DNA from: Pedobacter cryoconitis
GTDB taxonomy: Bacteria > Bacteroidota > Bacteroidia > Sphingobacteriales > Sphingobacteriaceae
DNA length: 64,000 nucleotides
Reading direction: 5' to 3'
Assembly: GCF_001590605.1 (NCBI RefSeq)
Contig: NZ_CP014504.1
Location: 1,302,001-1,366,000 of the forward strand
Shown here: positions 24,775 to 34,000 of the stretch, in pieces
Position numbering within the stretch: the stretch's first letter is position 1
How the letters are laid out: the number at the start of each line of letters is the position of its first letter
Position numbers and translations under genes: made by a program
The notes under the pieces: generated by a model
The model's input: only the letters and a program-made list of their open reading frames with translations
What the model was told of the DNA's origin: nothing
Databases searched by the model: none

Positions 24775-25611
24775 ATGAAAGAAATATTTGATAATCTATC
24801 GGACGAGTTTAGTAAAATGATTACTAAACGTTACAGTACCAGTTTCTCATTAGGTATTTACTTCTTAAATGAAAAGATCCGTCAGCCTATTTATTCTATT
24901 TATGGTTTTGTACGGCTGGCAGACGAGATTGTAGACAGCTTTCACGAGTTTGATAAAGACATCTTATTAGCTAAGTTTAAAAGGGATTGCTTTGAGGCTA
25001 TTGCTGATGGAATCAGTTTGAATCCGGTACTAAATTCTTTCCAGCAAGTCGTGAACAAATACCATATTGAAAAAGAGCTTATTGAATTATTTATTCAAAG
25101 CATGGAAATGGATCTCAAAAAGGAATATTATACGGTTGAAAAGTATGATCAATATATTCTGGGCTCTGCTCAGGTGGTAGGTTTAATGTGTTTGCAAGTC
25201 TTTACAGAAGGGGATAAAACAGGCTACGAAAAATTAAAGAATCCGGCAATGAAATTGGGTGCTGCATTTCAAAAGATAAATTTTCTCAGAGATATAAATG
25301 CAGACTATTATACCTTAAGCCGCAACTATTTTCCAAATGTGGATCTGGCTACCTTTTCTAACATTGAAAAATCAATTATAGAAGACGACATTGAAGAGGA
25401 CTTCAAATTGGCATTAGATGGGATCCGGCAATTACCTTCATCTTCCAGAAATGGTGTTTACCTTGCCTATGTATATTATAAAAAGTTATTTAACAAGATT
25501 AAAAACAGTCCTGCCGAAAAAGTAATGACCGAAAGGATCCGCATTTCCAATGCCCGTAAGTTTGGGTTGATGTTCGACTCAATTATTCGATACAAAACCA
25601 ATACAATATAA
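24775..25611 (+). CDS. crtB: Phytoene/squalene synthase family protein
   Basis: A 278-aa isoprenoid head-to-head condensing enzyme. Both aspartate-rich motifs are present: DEIVD at residues 50-54 and RDINAD at 172-177 within QKINFLRDINADYYTLSR. It would join two prenyl diphosphates (GGPP to phytoene, or FPP to a C30 product). No phytoene desaturase (CrtI) or other carotenoid gene is in the window, so the pathway must be completed elsewhere or this enzyme makes a different product. It is operonic with MarR upstream and flavin reductase 5 bp downstream. Confidence 0.88.
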   Translation: MKEIFDNLSDEFSKMITKRYSTSFSLGIYFLNEKIRQPIYSIYGFVRLADEIVDSFHEFDKDILLAKFKRDCFEAIADGISLNPVLNSFQQVVNKYHIEKELIELFIQSMEMDLKKEYYTVEKYDQYILGSAQVVGLMCLQVFTEGDKTGYEKLKNPAMKLGAAFQKINFLRDINADYYTLSRNYFPNVDLATFSNIEKSIIEDDIEEDFKLALDGIRQLPSSSRNGVYLAYVYYKKLFNKIKNSPAEKVMTERIRISNARKFGLMFDSIIRYKTNTI

Positions 25612-25616
25612 TATAA

Positions 25617-26258
25617 ATGGAAAGACTTCAGCGTGATCAGATTTATCAATTGGAAAAGCAATACAGGATAAGCCTGATCAATAGCTTAGTTGGCTACAAA
25701 TCTTTGAACCTTTTAGGGACTATCAGTAATGAAGGTATTACTAATTTATGCATCATTAGTTCTGCATTTCACTTAGGGGCTAATCCGCCGCTTTTGGGTA
25801 TAGTAATACGTCCGGAACGTGCACACAATGATACCCTTACCAATATTAAATCAACAGGACAATATACTTTAAATAATGTATTACCAGATTGGTATATGCA
25901 GGCTCACCAGACCAGTGCTTCTTATCCAGCCGGAGTATCTGAATTTGATGTCTGTGGATTGAAAAAATTATATGTTAATGGTTTTAAGGCACCTTTTGTG
26001 CAACAATCCACTATTCGTATAGGTTTGGAACTAAGGGAAGTCATTGATATAGAAATTAACGGTACAACTATTTTAATCGGAGAAATTGTTCAAATATTAT
26101 CTGATGATCAAATGATTGCAGCAGATGGGACGGTTGACCATGTTAAAGCAAAGACAATGACTGTTGCTGGGCTGGATTCCTATTTTCTTCCAGAATTTGT
26201 TGGACGTTTAGCTTATGCAAAGCCGGGGATTGAAACCCATGAATTAAAACAATCTTAA
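25617..26258 (+). CDS. Flavin reductase family (FMN-binding split-barrel) protein
   Basis: A 213-aa protein of the flavin-reductase-like split-barrel family, with the typical FMN-loop pattern NLLGTISNEGITNLCIISSAFHLGANPPLLGIVIRPE spanning residues about 33-69 and HNDTLTNIKSTGQYTLN after it. Members reduce flavins for partner monooxygenases or bind FMN as oxidoreductases. It lies 5 bp after crtB, so it may serve a hydroxylation or redox step in the same pathway; the partner is unknown. Confidence 0.85.
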   Translation: MERLQRDQIYQLEKQYRISLINSLVGYKSLNLLGTISNEGITNLCIISSAFHLGANPPLLGIVIRPERAHNDTLTNIKSTGQYTLNNVLPDWYMQAHQTSASYPAGVSEFDVCGLKKLYVNGFKAPFVQQSTIRIGLELREVIDIEINGTTILIGEIVQILSDDQMIAADGTVDHVKAKTMTVAGLDSYFLPEFVGRLAYAKPGIETHELKQS

Positions 26259-26348
26259 TGTAGCTGACAAAAAAACATCATAAGCTCAATATTTCCTGCA
26301 AAAACCACTAAATGATAGAAAAATGTAATTAATAGTTTCATATTTTTT

Positions 26349-26356
26349 TATTTTTG
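26349..26356 (+). promoter_or_regulatory. TAnnTTTG -7 box of the tandem GNAT gene
   Basis: TATTTTTG lies 30 nt upstream of the ATG at 26387, implying a leader of about 26 nt. Confidence 0.5.
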
Positions 26357-26386
26357 AATGAAGTGAATTAGTATTACTGTGGTTGA

Positions 26387-27250
26387 ATGTTAGTGCCTAT
26401 GGAAATTAAAAATTTAGAAAATATTGAGCTGGAAAAATTGGTGTCTGTTATCAATTTATCATTTTCGGACTATATCGTGCCGCTGCAAATGACTTTGGAG
26501 TTATTGAAATCAAAAATAGTAGCAGAGGATATTCAACTTAAATTGTCTACCGGAGTATTTGATGGAGATCAAATGGTAGGTTGTATGCTCCATGGATTAC
26601 GGGATAGTGATCAAGGACAGGTAGTGTACAATGCTGCTACAGGAGTAATTCCAGACTACCGTGGAAAAGGATTAGTGCGTGAAATGTATACTTATTTGCT
26701 GCCTGAATTGAAAAAAATACAGGTAAAGAAGATGATGCTGGAAGTGATTACAGGAAATCATGCTGCAATAAAAGCATATGAGAGAATTGGCTATACTGTT
26801 GCCAGAAAACTAGATTGCTACACAGGGAAACTTAATGTCGAAAAAAGCACTTCAATAAGCGCATTGAAGGAAATTGACAGCTTTAACTGGGCCGCATTCC
26901 TTTCTTTTTGGGATATCATTCCATCCTGGCAAAATGCAGGTCAGTCATTGGAAAACAGCAAAGAACACTGTTGCACTATTGGAGCTTTTAGCGATGAGCT
27001 ATTAGTGGGTTATGCAATATTTAATCCAACATCAAGAAAAATAAATCAGTTCGCAGTTGCCGAAGCCCATCGTCGTAAAGGTGTTGGTAGTCAGCTATTT
27101 TCTTATATCAATGAAACTGTTGGGCAGCAGGATGTATACGTTTATAATGTTGATCATAGTTCTGCCTCCACAATGGGATTCTTAAAAAATCTGGGACTTC
27201 GTGAAAAAATAGCGCAGTTTGAAATGACCAGGCTGGTAGAGGATAAATAA
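26387..27250 (+). CDS. Tandem GNAT N-acetyltransferase
   Basis: A 287-aa protein with two GNAT folds. The N-terminal copy has VIPDYRGKGLVREMYTYL (acetyl-CoA motif A, residues about 88-105) and the C-terminal copy VAEAHRRKGVGSQLFSYI (about 225-242). In double GNAT proteins usually one half is catalytic and the other structural; both motifs look intact here. The acceptor is unknown. The start could be ATG 26387 or 26399. Confidence 0.85.
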   Translation: MLVPMEIKNLENIELEKLVSVINLSFSDYIVPLQMTLELLKSKIVAEDIQLKLSTGVFDGDQMVGCMLHGLRDSDQGQVVYNAATGVIPDYRGKGLVREMYTYLLPELKKIQVKKMMLEVITGNHAAIKAYERIGYTVARKLDCYTGKLNVEKSTSISALKEIDSFNWAAFLSFWDIIPSWQNAGQSLENSKEHCCTIGAFSDELLVGYAIFNPTSRKINQFAVAEAHRRKGVGSQLFSYINETVGQQDVYVYNVDHSSASTMGFLKNLGLREKIAQFEMTRLVEDK

Positions 27251-27302
27251 AGGTCTTTTTTGCCTTTGCATATTTATTAGCCTATTTTAGTGTTTTTTAT
27301 AA

Positions 27303-29606
27303 ATGATGAATTTAACAGATAGTCCGCTCCTCAAGACCATAGTTGAAAGTGCTCCGGTAGGGATATGTATTCTTAATGCAGAAGATCTTATCGCAGAAAT
27401 GGTTAACGGGAAATTTCTGGAGATTGCAGGGAAAGAGAAAAATGCTATCCTTGGAAAGTCTTTCTGGGAGCCATTTGCAGAGATTAGCGCCTATTATCAG
27501 GAGGCTCTTTCACAGGTAATTGTGACAGGAGAATCCTATTGTACAAATGATGTCAATCTTATGGTTATAAGACATGGCAAGAAGGAACAGATCAATGTAG
27601 CTTTTGTCTATGCCCCTGTGCCCGATGAAAACGCTGTGGTCAGCAAGGTAGCAGTCTGGATGATGGAGAACACTCCTCAAGTACGCAACAGGGAAAAGTC
27701 TGATCAGGCCACTGATAACCTCGAAAAGATATTGAATATGTTACCTGCTTCGGTTGTAGTGATCCGCGGACAGGAACTTATAGTAGAGATGATCAACGAC
27801 ACAAATCTTTGTTACTGGGAAAAGTCCAGAGAGGAAGTAGTGGGGAAACCATTTCTGCAAATATTACCAGATCTTGCCGATCAGCCTTTTGCCGGGCAGC
27901 TGCGCCGGGTCATAGAAACAGGAGAGGTGATCGATGTAAAAGAAAGCCAGGTACTGTTTACCATGAATGACGGAACAATACGCGAAACCTATGTTGATTA
28001 TACTTACCAGCCGCTTTCGGATCTGGAGGGAAATAGGAATGGTGTTCTTGTAATGTCTTTTGAAATTACTGAACGTGTATTTTCCAGGCGGCTATTGGAA
28101 AAATATGCGCAGGAACTAGCTTCAGCGAATGATCAGCTTTCTATTTCAAATAATAAGTTAGCAAAGAGCGAGGCGCGTTTTAAGTTCCTGATCCAAGAGG
28201 CTCCGGTTGCGATCGGGGTATTGCATGGCAGAGATTTGGTGGTGGAAACAGCGAATCAAAAGATTTTGCAGGTTTGGGGGAAGACCAAACAAATTGTCGG
28301 TCTTCCGCTTGCTGTGGCACTTCCTGAACTCGAGGGGCAGCCTTTTCTGGGGATATTAGACAAGGTTTATACCTCAGGGAAGGCCTTCTATGCGAATGAG
28401 ATCAGCGCGATGTTAGAGCATGGTGGTGAGTTGAAGAAGATATTTTTCAATGTGGTTTACCAACCGGTTGCCGGTTTGGATGGCGCAGTTTCGGATATTC
28501 TGGTTGTTGCAGTAGATGTGACCGAACAGGTAAATTCCAGAAAGCTGGTGGAGAAGAGTGAGCAGCATTTCAGAAGGCTGGCCGATCTGGTGCCTGCAAA
28601 GATTTCCAATGCGCTTCCCAATGGAGAAGTCACATTCTTTAATAAACAATGGTTGGATTTTGGAGGGATGAGCTTTGAAGATCTTCGGGATTTTGGCTAT
28701 CACCAGATGATGCATTCAGATGAGATTGCTGCTTTCCAGGCAGGGCTTGCTGAAGCGTCACGTAATGGTGTCCCTCACATTTCTGAGATGCGTTTCAAGA
28801 ATATTGATGGAGATTATATTTGGCACCTTAACGTAGCTTCGCCCATTTTAGACGATCAGGGAAAGATAACCATGTGGGTATGTTCAACGACCAATATCCA
28901 GTCGCTGAAAGAGGAAGAACAGCGTAAGAGCGATTTTGTAAGCATGCTGAGCCATGAGCTAAAGACCCCTGTGACTTCTATCAAAGGACATGTGCAATTG
29001 CTGTTGAGGCTGCTTGCCCGGGAAACTGGTTCAGAATTCCTGGGTAAACTGAATTCTTCTTTATCGCGTATAGACGCCCTGCTATTACAGTTGACCGGAC
29101 TTATAGGCGATATGCTCGACCTGAGCCGGATTGATGCAGGAAGGATGGATTTGAAAAAGGATCGCTTTTTTATTGATGGTTTGGTTACTGAGGTGGTCGA
29201 AGACTTCCGTTTAAGTCATCAGCAGCATTTCTTTCATTTAACTATTGATAACAATATCGAAATTACTGCAGATAGAGACCGCATTAGCCAGGTACTGATT
29301 AATCTGATTGCTAATGCTATCAAGTATTCACCTTCCAGCAAAGTTGTCGATATTTCAGTAGCCCTTGCAGAAGATGAAGTACTTTTATCTGTCAAAGATT
29401 ATGGCATCGGAATAGAGGAAAAAGATCAAAAAAAAGTATTTGACCGCTTTTTTAGAGTAGAAGGCCATAATGAAAAGTATTATAGCGGTTTTGGGATCGG
29501 ACTATTTTTGGTCCATAACATTGTATCAAGACATGGGGGCAGGATTTCTGTGGAAAGTCAGCGGAATAAAGGATCTTTGTTTACCGTGCATCTTCCAGTA
29601 TTGTAA
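27303..29606 (+). CDS. Multi-PAS sensor histidine kinase
   Basis: A 767-aa cytoplasmic kinase with four PAS domains in series (about residues 8-125, 140-255, 290-410, 420-535), joined by the coiled linkers LLEKYAQELASANDQL and KLVEKSEQHFRRL. The kinase core has the phospho-acceptor MLSHELKTPVTSIKGH, then NLIANAIKYSP, DYGIGI and GFGIGLFLVHNI. No transmembrane helix is visible. Several PAS repeats resemble each other (EAPVAIG / ESAPVGIC / MLPASVVVIRGQELIVEMIN), suggesting internal duplication. No response regulator is adjacent. It ends at a terminator shared with the TetX-like gene. Confidence 0.9.
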   Translation: MMNLTDSPLLKTIVESAPVGICILNAEDLIAEMVNGKFLEIAGKEKNAILGKSFWEPFAEISAYYQEALSQVIVTGESYCTNDVNLMVIRHGKKEQINVAFVYAPVPDENAVVSKVAVWMMENTPQVRNREKSDQATDNLEKILNMLPASVVVIRGQELIVEMINDTNLCYWEKSREEVVGKPFLQILPDLADQPFAGQLRRVIETGEVIDVKESQVLFTMNDGTIRETYVDYTYQPLSDLEGNRNGVLVMSFEITERVFSRRLLEKYAQELASANDQLSISNNKLAKSEARFKFLIQEAPVAIGVLHGRDLVVETANQKILQVWGKTKQIVGLPLAVALPELEGQPFLGILDKVYTSGKAFYANEISAMLEHGGELKKIFFNVVYQPVAGLDGAVSDILVVAVDVTEQVNSRKLVEKSEQHFRRLADLVPAKISNALPNGEVTFFNKQWLDFGGMSFEDLRDFGYHQMMHSDEIAAFQAGLAEASRNGVPHISEMRFKNIDGDYIWHLNVASPILDDQGKITMWVCSTTNIQSLKEEEQRKSDFVSMLSHELKTPVTSIKGHVQLLLRLLARETGSEFLGKLNSSLSRIDALLLQLTGLIGDMLDLSRIDAGRMDLKKDRFFIDGLVTEVVEDFRLSHQQHFFHLTIDNNIEITADRDRISQVLINLIANAIKYSPSSKVVDISVALAEDEVLLSVKDYGIGIEEKDQKKVFDRFFRVEGHNEKYYSGFGIGLFLVHNIVSRHGGRISVESQRNKGSLFTVHLPVL

Positions 29607-29640
29607 TAGAGATTAAACGTAAATCATTAGCGGAAAAGAA

Positions 29641-29656
29641 AGCCTCTTTGGAGGCT
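29641..29656. terminator. Short bidirectional terminator
   Basis: AGCCTC-TTTG-GAGGCT followed by ATTCTTTTG on the plus strand, between convergent genes. Confidence 0.7.
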
Positions 29657-30842
29657 ATTCTTTTGATAATCCAATGGGCGTAAACTGTTTGATCAGTTTT
29701 TTAATTGATTCCTCAGAAGGGGAAGCAAAATCTTTTATCTCTTCGAGTGCCTCTTGTCCTAGTAACTTTGCTCTTAACTGCATTTGGTTTTCATAGGCTG
29801 CAATGGCGGCTTCTATATTTTGAAATCCGCCACTGGTCAAACATTCACTTAAATCCAAAGCATCCAGCATTGCCGTATTCACACCCTCACCTGAAGGAGG
29901 CATCAAATGCGCTGCATCTCCAATAAGTGTGAGGTTCGGTTTTGCTTCCCAATGCTGATCTAAAGGGAAATAATTCAATGGTCTTGGAACAAAATGACTA
30001 CATGCTTTAAAAAGTGTAAAAAATATTGGATCCCATCCTTCGTAATAGTTCACTAAGTAAGTATAAACTTTTTCACTGTCATTAAAATCTATCCCACTGG
30101 TCTTGATCCAATCTTCAGGGTAAAGAGAGGAGGCATAATACGTGAGCCCGCCATCACCTCTTGGTTGTGCAGCGATAGTTTTGCCGGAACCCATCGCAAT
30201 AAGATTGCCTTTGTTAACCAAGGCATAAATTTCAGGACATTCCTTTTCAGGATCATCTATTTCACCTTGAATGATAGTTGCGCCCGAATACAGGGCTTTA
30301 ATGTCTGTTACATAAGGACGGATTTTTGAGCGATATCCTTCTGCTCCGATCACAAGGTCTGCAGTCGCTGTTGTGCCATTTTTAAATTGTAGTTCCCAGA
30401 TATTATTTACTTGCACCATGTGCTCAAATTGACTATCCCAAACAACGGTATCAGGCAGAAGACCAGCTATTAAAATGTTCCTTAACGCACCTCTGTCAAT
30501 CTCTGGTCTGAAGTGTTCGTCGCCAAAACTTTCATCAGAACTTTGCTCATGTTCATCTGCGAGAATTTTCGCATTCTTGTCAACCAGACGAAACTTGTCG
30601 GCCCCAGGCATGTAATTAGCTTTGAAAGCCTCCATTAAACCTGCGTCTTCCATAACTTTCAGGCCAGATTCAAAGTGTAAATCGACGATTGCACCCTGTA
30701 CACGTGCTTCATTATTGAAATCCCTTTCATAAACTTTCACATTTGCTCCTTTAAGTTGTAAAAGCCTGGCTAATGTTAAGCCACCCGGACCACCACCTAC
30801 GATTGCTATTTTCTTATCTTGTAATAGATTTATTGTTTCCAT
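29655..30842 (-). CDS. TetX-like FAD-dependent monooxygenase
   Basis: A 395-aa class A flavin monooxygenase. The dinucleotide motif GGGPGG is at residues 16-21 after KIAIV, followed by LTLARLLQLKGANVKVYERD; the second FAD motif LIGDAAHLMPPSGEGVNTAM is near residue 305. The NLLQDKKIAIVGGGPGG opening and the C-terminal QFTPIG helix resemble Tet(X) tetracycline destructases, and overall length (Tet(X) 388 aa) agrees. Tet(X) hydroxylates tetracyclines with NADPH and O2; whether this enzyme does so cannot be read from sequence alone. ATG 30842 has an AAGAAGGAT ribosome-binding-like stretch and is preferred over a TTG at 30866. An AraC regulator precedes it on the same strand. Confidence 0.85.
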   Translation of the reverse strand: METINLLQDKKIAIVGGGPGGLTLARLLQLKGANVKVYERDFNNEARVQGAIVDLHFESGLKVMEDAGLMEAFKANYMPGADKFRLVDKNAKILADEHEQSSDESFGDEHFRPEIDRGALRNILIAGLLPDTVVWDSQFEHMVQVNNIWELQFKNGTTATADLVIGAEGYRSKIRPYVTDIKALYSGATIIQGEIDDPEKECPEIYALVNKGNLIAMGSGKTIAAQPRGDGGLTYYASSLYPEDWIKTSGIDFNDSEKVYTYLVNYYEGWDPIFFTLFKACSHFVPRPLNYFPLDQHWEAKPNLTLIGDAAHLMPPSGEGVNTAMLDALDLSECLTSGGFQNIEAAIAAYENQMQLRAKLLGQEALEEIKDFASPSEESIKKLIKQFTPIGLSKE

Positions 30843-30918
30843 TTCTTTATCCTTCTTTTGATACAAAGGAACATCTTATACACAGTGCAAGCAATGCGGA
30901 TACGCAGTGAATATAGGA

Positions 30919-31776
30919 CTATTCGAGGTTTTTAGTCCGGAAAGCTAGTGGTGTCATCCCTGTGATTTTTACAAATAACCGGGTAAAATAAGAGTAATCA
31001 TCATAACCAAGTCCACCTGCAATCTCCTTTACGGATTTGTTAGAATGGTAGAGCAATCGTTTGGCTTCCAGAATAACACGCTGTTGTATATGGTAGGAAA
31101 CTGGATGTCCTGTTATAGTTTTGACGCATTCATTTAAGTAGGGGGCAGATATGTTCAACTGTTCAGCATAGATCATTGGACTTTTTATCTTTATAAAATA
31201 ATGATCTAATGAAGATTTAAATGATTTAGTGATCACCTCAGAACGTGAAAAGTTATCTGTGGTTTTAGCTTCAGATAAATACTGGGATACGACTAAGGTG
31301 ACTAATGTGTTAAAACTCTCTTTCAGGATGAAATTATATAGTTTCTCGTGTTTCCTTTCAGAAAATTGTATGCATAGAGAGGCCGTTTCTGAAATAATAG
31401 CAAGTGTCTCTGTTTTTAAAGCCAGAATATTTGCAGGAGTGAGGCCTGCCAGTAATTTCAGGGTGTCCTGATGCAGGTTTTCGCTGGTGATTATCCAGCT
31501 GGTGGTTGTTGCATTTTCAAATGCGATTACGCGATGTATTTGATCAGGATGTATATAGATAATGGAAGGTGCTTCTATACGATGTTTTTGAAAGTCAATT
31601 TCAATATGGGTGGCTCCTTTCTCCTGTAATATAAATAAATGCCCATTGTCACGATGCGGGCGCTCAACTTCTTTAATATCAGGGGGGCCATTGAAAAATT
31701 TTCTCTCCATAAATATTCCTTCTCTGATTCCTGAAGGCAATGTATTTACATGAATATGGTTGCTTTTTTTTGACAT
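30919..31776 (-). CDS. AraC family transcriptional regulator
   Basis: A 285-aa regulator with an N-terminal cupin fold (RPHRDNGHLFILQEKG, residues about 40-55, including a His pair) and a C-terminal double HTH (IYAEQLNISAPYLNECVKTITG and SVKEIAGGLGYDDYSYFTRLF). It is 76 bp upstream of the TetX-like monooxygenase gene on the same strand, so it likely activates it. The inducer is unknown. Confidence 0.9.
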   Translation of the reverse strand: MSKKSNHIHVNTLPSGIREGIFMERKFFNGPPDIKEVERPHRDNGHLFILQEKGATHIEIDFQKHRIEAPSIIYIHPDQIHRVIAFENATTTSWIITSENLHQDTLKLLAGLTPANILALKTETLAIISETASLCIQFSERKHEKLYNFILKESFNTLVTLVVSQYLSEAKTTDNFSRSEVITKSFKSSLDHYFIKIKSPMIYAEQLNISAPYLNECVKTITGHPVSYHIQQRVILEAKRLLYHSNKSVKEIAGGLGYDDYSYFTRLFVKITGMTPLAFRTKNLE

Positions 31777-31963
31777 CGTAAGCTACATTTGCTTTTTGGC
31801 TCCAATAATCCCGAAAATAAACAAAATACCTGTCATTTTTTTAATTCAAGCCGCTCAATAGTTAATGTAACAAATCTTCCATATTCTATTCTAAATAAGA
31901 TTATTGAAAGATTCAATTCGGGTAAATTCTTGTATTGTAATCTCTTATTTTTATATAAAAATC

Positions 31964-33562
31964 ATGATACGGAAATTTAATGCCATTCTCCTTTTTCTTA
32001 CACTGCCTCTTTTTGCATTGGAATCCTATGCACAGAAAATGACCTTTTTTGATTTCAGGCCTGCAAGAGATAGTATCCAGACTTCTCGCGCTATCTCTTC
32101 CTATAATGTCGGTTCAGACAAGGATTTGTACCTGTTGCTCTCACCAGAGGCTTCCCTTCAAGCTGAACTTGCTAAATTCGCTCCTGCACTAAAAGCAGAA
32201 GAGCTATTGGCCAAGGGTAATTATAGTTTCAATTTTTATGTAGATGGTAAAAAGGCTTATACTGAAAACCTGGGGCCAGGTGCCATCCTGCCACAAGATA
32301 AGACTACTAACCGTCCTCTGGATATCGTTCTGATCAGCTCGGGCAGGTCTGGTTTATGGAGCATTAACCTTTGGGACCGATTTATGGCAAAAGCTGGAAT
32401 GTCGCTTTTGAGTGCGCAACCTAAGGTGCTGGAAATAGGTGTGAGCGTATATATTGAACAGAATGGCACGAAATATAGTTCTGAGCTGATAAAGGCAAAA
32501 ATTAAGGTGACAAGAATTCCAAAGAAAATCGATCCGCTGAAAATGGGGCCACAGCACATCGCCGCAGAAAGTGGTTTTAAACTTTCCAAAGCGAAGCTGA
32601 ATAAAGAACTGATTGTTACACTAAATACAAAGATTGCCGATCATACCTACCGCATGATCAACGGGATCGTAGTCTTGAAGAAAGGGGAATTGCTTTTGGA
32701 ACAGTATTATAACGGAGAAAAAAGGGAAACGCTGCACGATCCGAGATCGGTAAGTAAATCGATAACTGCAACCCTCACAGGAATGGCTATCAAGGAAGGT
32801 TTTATAACTTCTGAAAATCAGAGGCTCATGGAGTTCTATAAGCTCCGGAATTATGCGAATTATAATACCAAAAAGGACAGTGTAAAAATTGTAGACCTAT
32901 TGAGTATGAGTGCTGCATTTGAAGGGAATGATGAGGTGGAAACCTCTGCTGGAAATGAAGAGAATATGTATCCAACAGCCGATTATACGAAATTTGCACT
33001 TGACCTTCCAATGGATCCTGCACGCCAGAATGGTCAAAGCTGGTCATATTTTACCGCGGGTACTAATTTGGTAATGGATATTCTCGACAAAAGTATACCG
33101 GGCGGGGCAGAGGCATTTGCTCATAAGAGACTCTTTGTACCATTGGGTATAGACAAACTTGAATGGGCACGAACACCTCAGGGCAAGCCTTTTGGGGGTG
33201 GCGGACTCAGGTTACGCGCGCTTGATTTTGCGAAGTATGGTCAATTATATGCTAATGATGGCATATATAATGGTAAGCGGCTGCTTGAAAAATCATGGGT
33301 AGCGCAAAGTTTTTCTCCTTTACAAGTACTTCCAGCTGATAGACCTGGTTTTTACGGGCTTCTCTTTTGGAACAAGGCTTTTGTTGTAGCTGGTAAATCT
33401 TACCAGGTAAATTATAGCAGCGGAAATGGTGGAAACAAGATTTACATGTTCAAAGATCTGCCCGTTGTAATCGTGATCACCGCTTCGGCCTATGGTAAAG
33501 CCTTCGCACACGTCCAGGCAGATGAAATTGTAGAAAAATACTTGCTACCTGCAATATTATAA
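31964..33562 (+). CDS. Serine hydrolase, class C beta-lactamase/PBP-like, with long N-terminal extension
   Basis: A 532-aa exported protein: signal peptide about residues 1-24 (ending SYAQ), an unassigned beta-rich region to about 200, then a beta-lactamase domain. The SxxK nucleophile motif is DPRSVSKSI near residue 264, and a later Tyr-containing SYFTAGTNLVMD segment corresponds to the YxN motif, here YFTAG, which is altered. The family (PBP4*, esterase EstB-like, AmpC-related) includes carboxypeptidases and esterases. The ATG at 31964 is chosen because it precedes the signal peptide directly. The function is probably periplasmic ester or peptide hydrolysis. Confidence 0.85.
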   Translation: MIRKFNAILLFLTLPLFALESYAQKMTFFDFRPARDSIQTSRAISSYNVGSDKDLYLLLSPEASLQAELAKFAPALKAEELLAKGNYSFNFYVDGKKAYTENLGPGAILPQDKTTNRPLDIVLISSGRSGLWSINLWDRFMAKAGMSLLSAQPKVLEIGVSVYIEQNGTKYSSELIKAKIKVTRIPKKIDPLKMGPQHIAAESGFKLSKAKLNKELIVTLNTKIADHTYRMINGIVVLKKGELLLEQYYNGEKRETLHDPRSVSKSITATLTGMAIKEGFITSENQRLMEFYKLRNYANYNTKKDSVKIVDLLSMSAAFEGNDEVETSAGNEENMYPTADYTKFALDLPMDPARQNGQSWSYFTAGTNLVMDILDKSIPGGAEAFAHKRLFVPLGIDKLEWARTPQGKPFGGGGLRLRALDFAKYGQLYANDGIYNGKRLLEKSWVAQSFSPLQVLPADRPGFYGLLFWNKAFVVAGKSYQVNYSSGNGGNKIYMFKDLPVVIVITASAYGKAFAHVQADEIVEKYLLPAIL

Positions 33563-33577
33563 TGTTTTAAATTAGCA

Positions 33578-33621
33578 AGGCTAAATGTCTTACACTCCTG
33601 AAGCAAAAAGACATTTAGCCT
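33578..33621. terminator. Terminator between serine hydrolase and HTH genes
   Basis: Perfect 14-bp arms AGGCTAAATGTCTT / AAGACATTTAGCCT with a 16-nt loop; GGCAGTTTTTAGG follows. Confidence 0.75.
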
Positions 33622-33641
33622 GGCAGTTTTTAGGCTAATCC

Positions 33642-33956
33642 TTATTTCGCAGAATAAGCTGTCAGTTGACCAGAGATTTCCTTTATTGTCTTTATACTGA
33701 AAGAATGTCTGCCTGTTAGCCATCTTTTGATTTCATCAGGATTGATATCTACGGAAACAGCCAGTTCATTTTCTGAGATACCTCTATTGGCTAACGTTTC
33801 TGCTGTTTTACTGGCAACGTCCAGGTTGAGTTGCGTTAATTCCGCTATGGCAGGGTTTCCGTTTTCTTCCAGCCAGATTGATACAAAATCGTTATCTTCC
33901 ATTAGTATTTTTAGTAATTTTCTAATTGCTCCGGGCCTTGCGCGCGGTATGTTCAT
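33642..33956 (-). CDS. XRE-like helix-turn-helix protein
   Basis: A 104-aa protein whose C-terminal half is an XRE-type HTH (GISENELAVSVDINPDEIKRWLTGRHSFSIKTIKEIS, residues about 59-94). The N-terminal half (KLLKILMEDNDFVSIWLEEN) matches the start of antitoxin-like HTH proteins found without a toxin. The ATG at 33956 is preferred to upstream in-frame codons because a TAAATTTG box ends 8 nt before it. No toxin gene is next to it, so it is probably a solitary regulator. Confidence 0.7.
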   Translation of the reverse strand: MNIPRARPGAIRKLLKILMEDNDFVSIWLEENGNPAIAELTQLNLDVASKTAETLANRGISENELAVSVDINPDEIKRWLTGRHSFSIKTIKEISGQLTAYSAK

Positions 33957-33964
33957 TTGGGCGG

Positions 33965-33972
33965 CAAATTTA
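33965..33972 (-). promoter_or_regulatory. TAnnTTTG -7 box of the XRE-like gene
   Basis: The minus strand reads TAAATTTG, 8 nt before the ATG at 33956, giving a leader of only about 3-4 nt. Confidence 0.55.
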
Positions 33973-34000
33973 GTATAAATAAATTGCAACTAATCCTGCT

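Noticed and set aside
31783..31790. TACATTTG on the plus strand as promoter of the serine hydrolase gene at 31964
   Set aside because: It is about 170 bp from the start and lies just beyond the divergent AraC start; without a -33 element this is too weak to assign.
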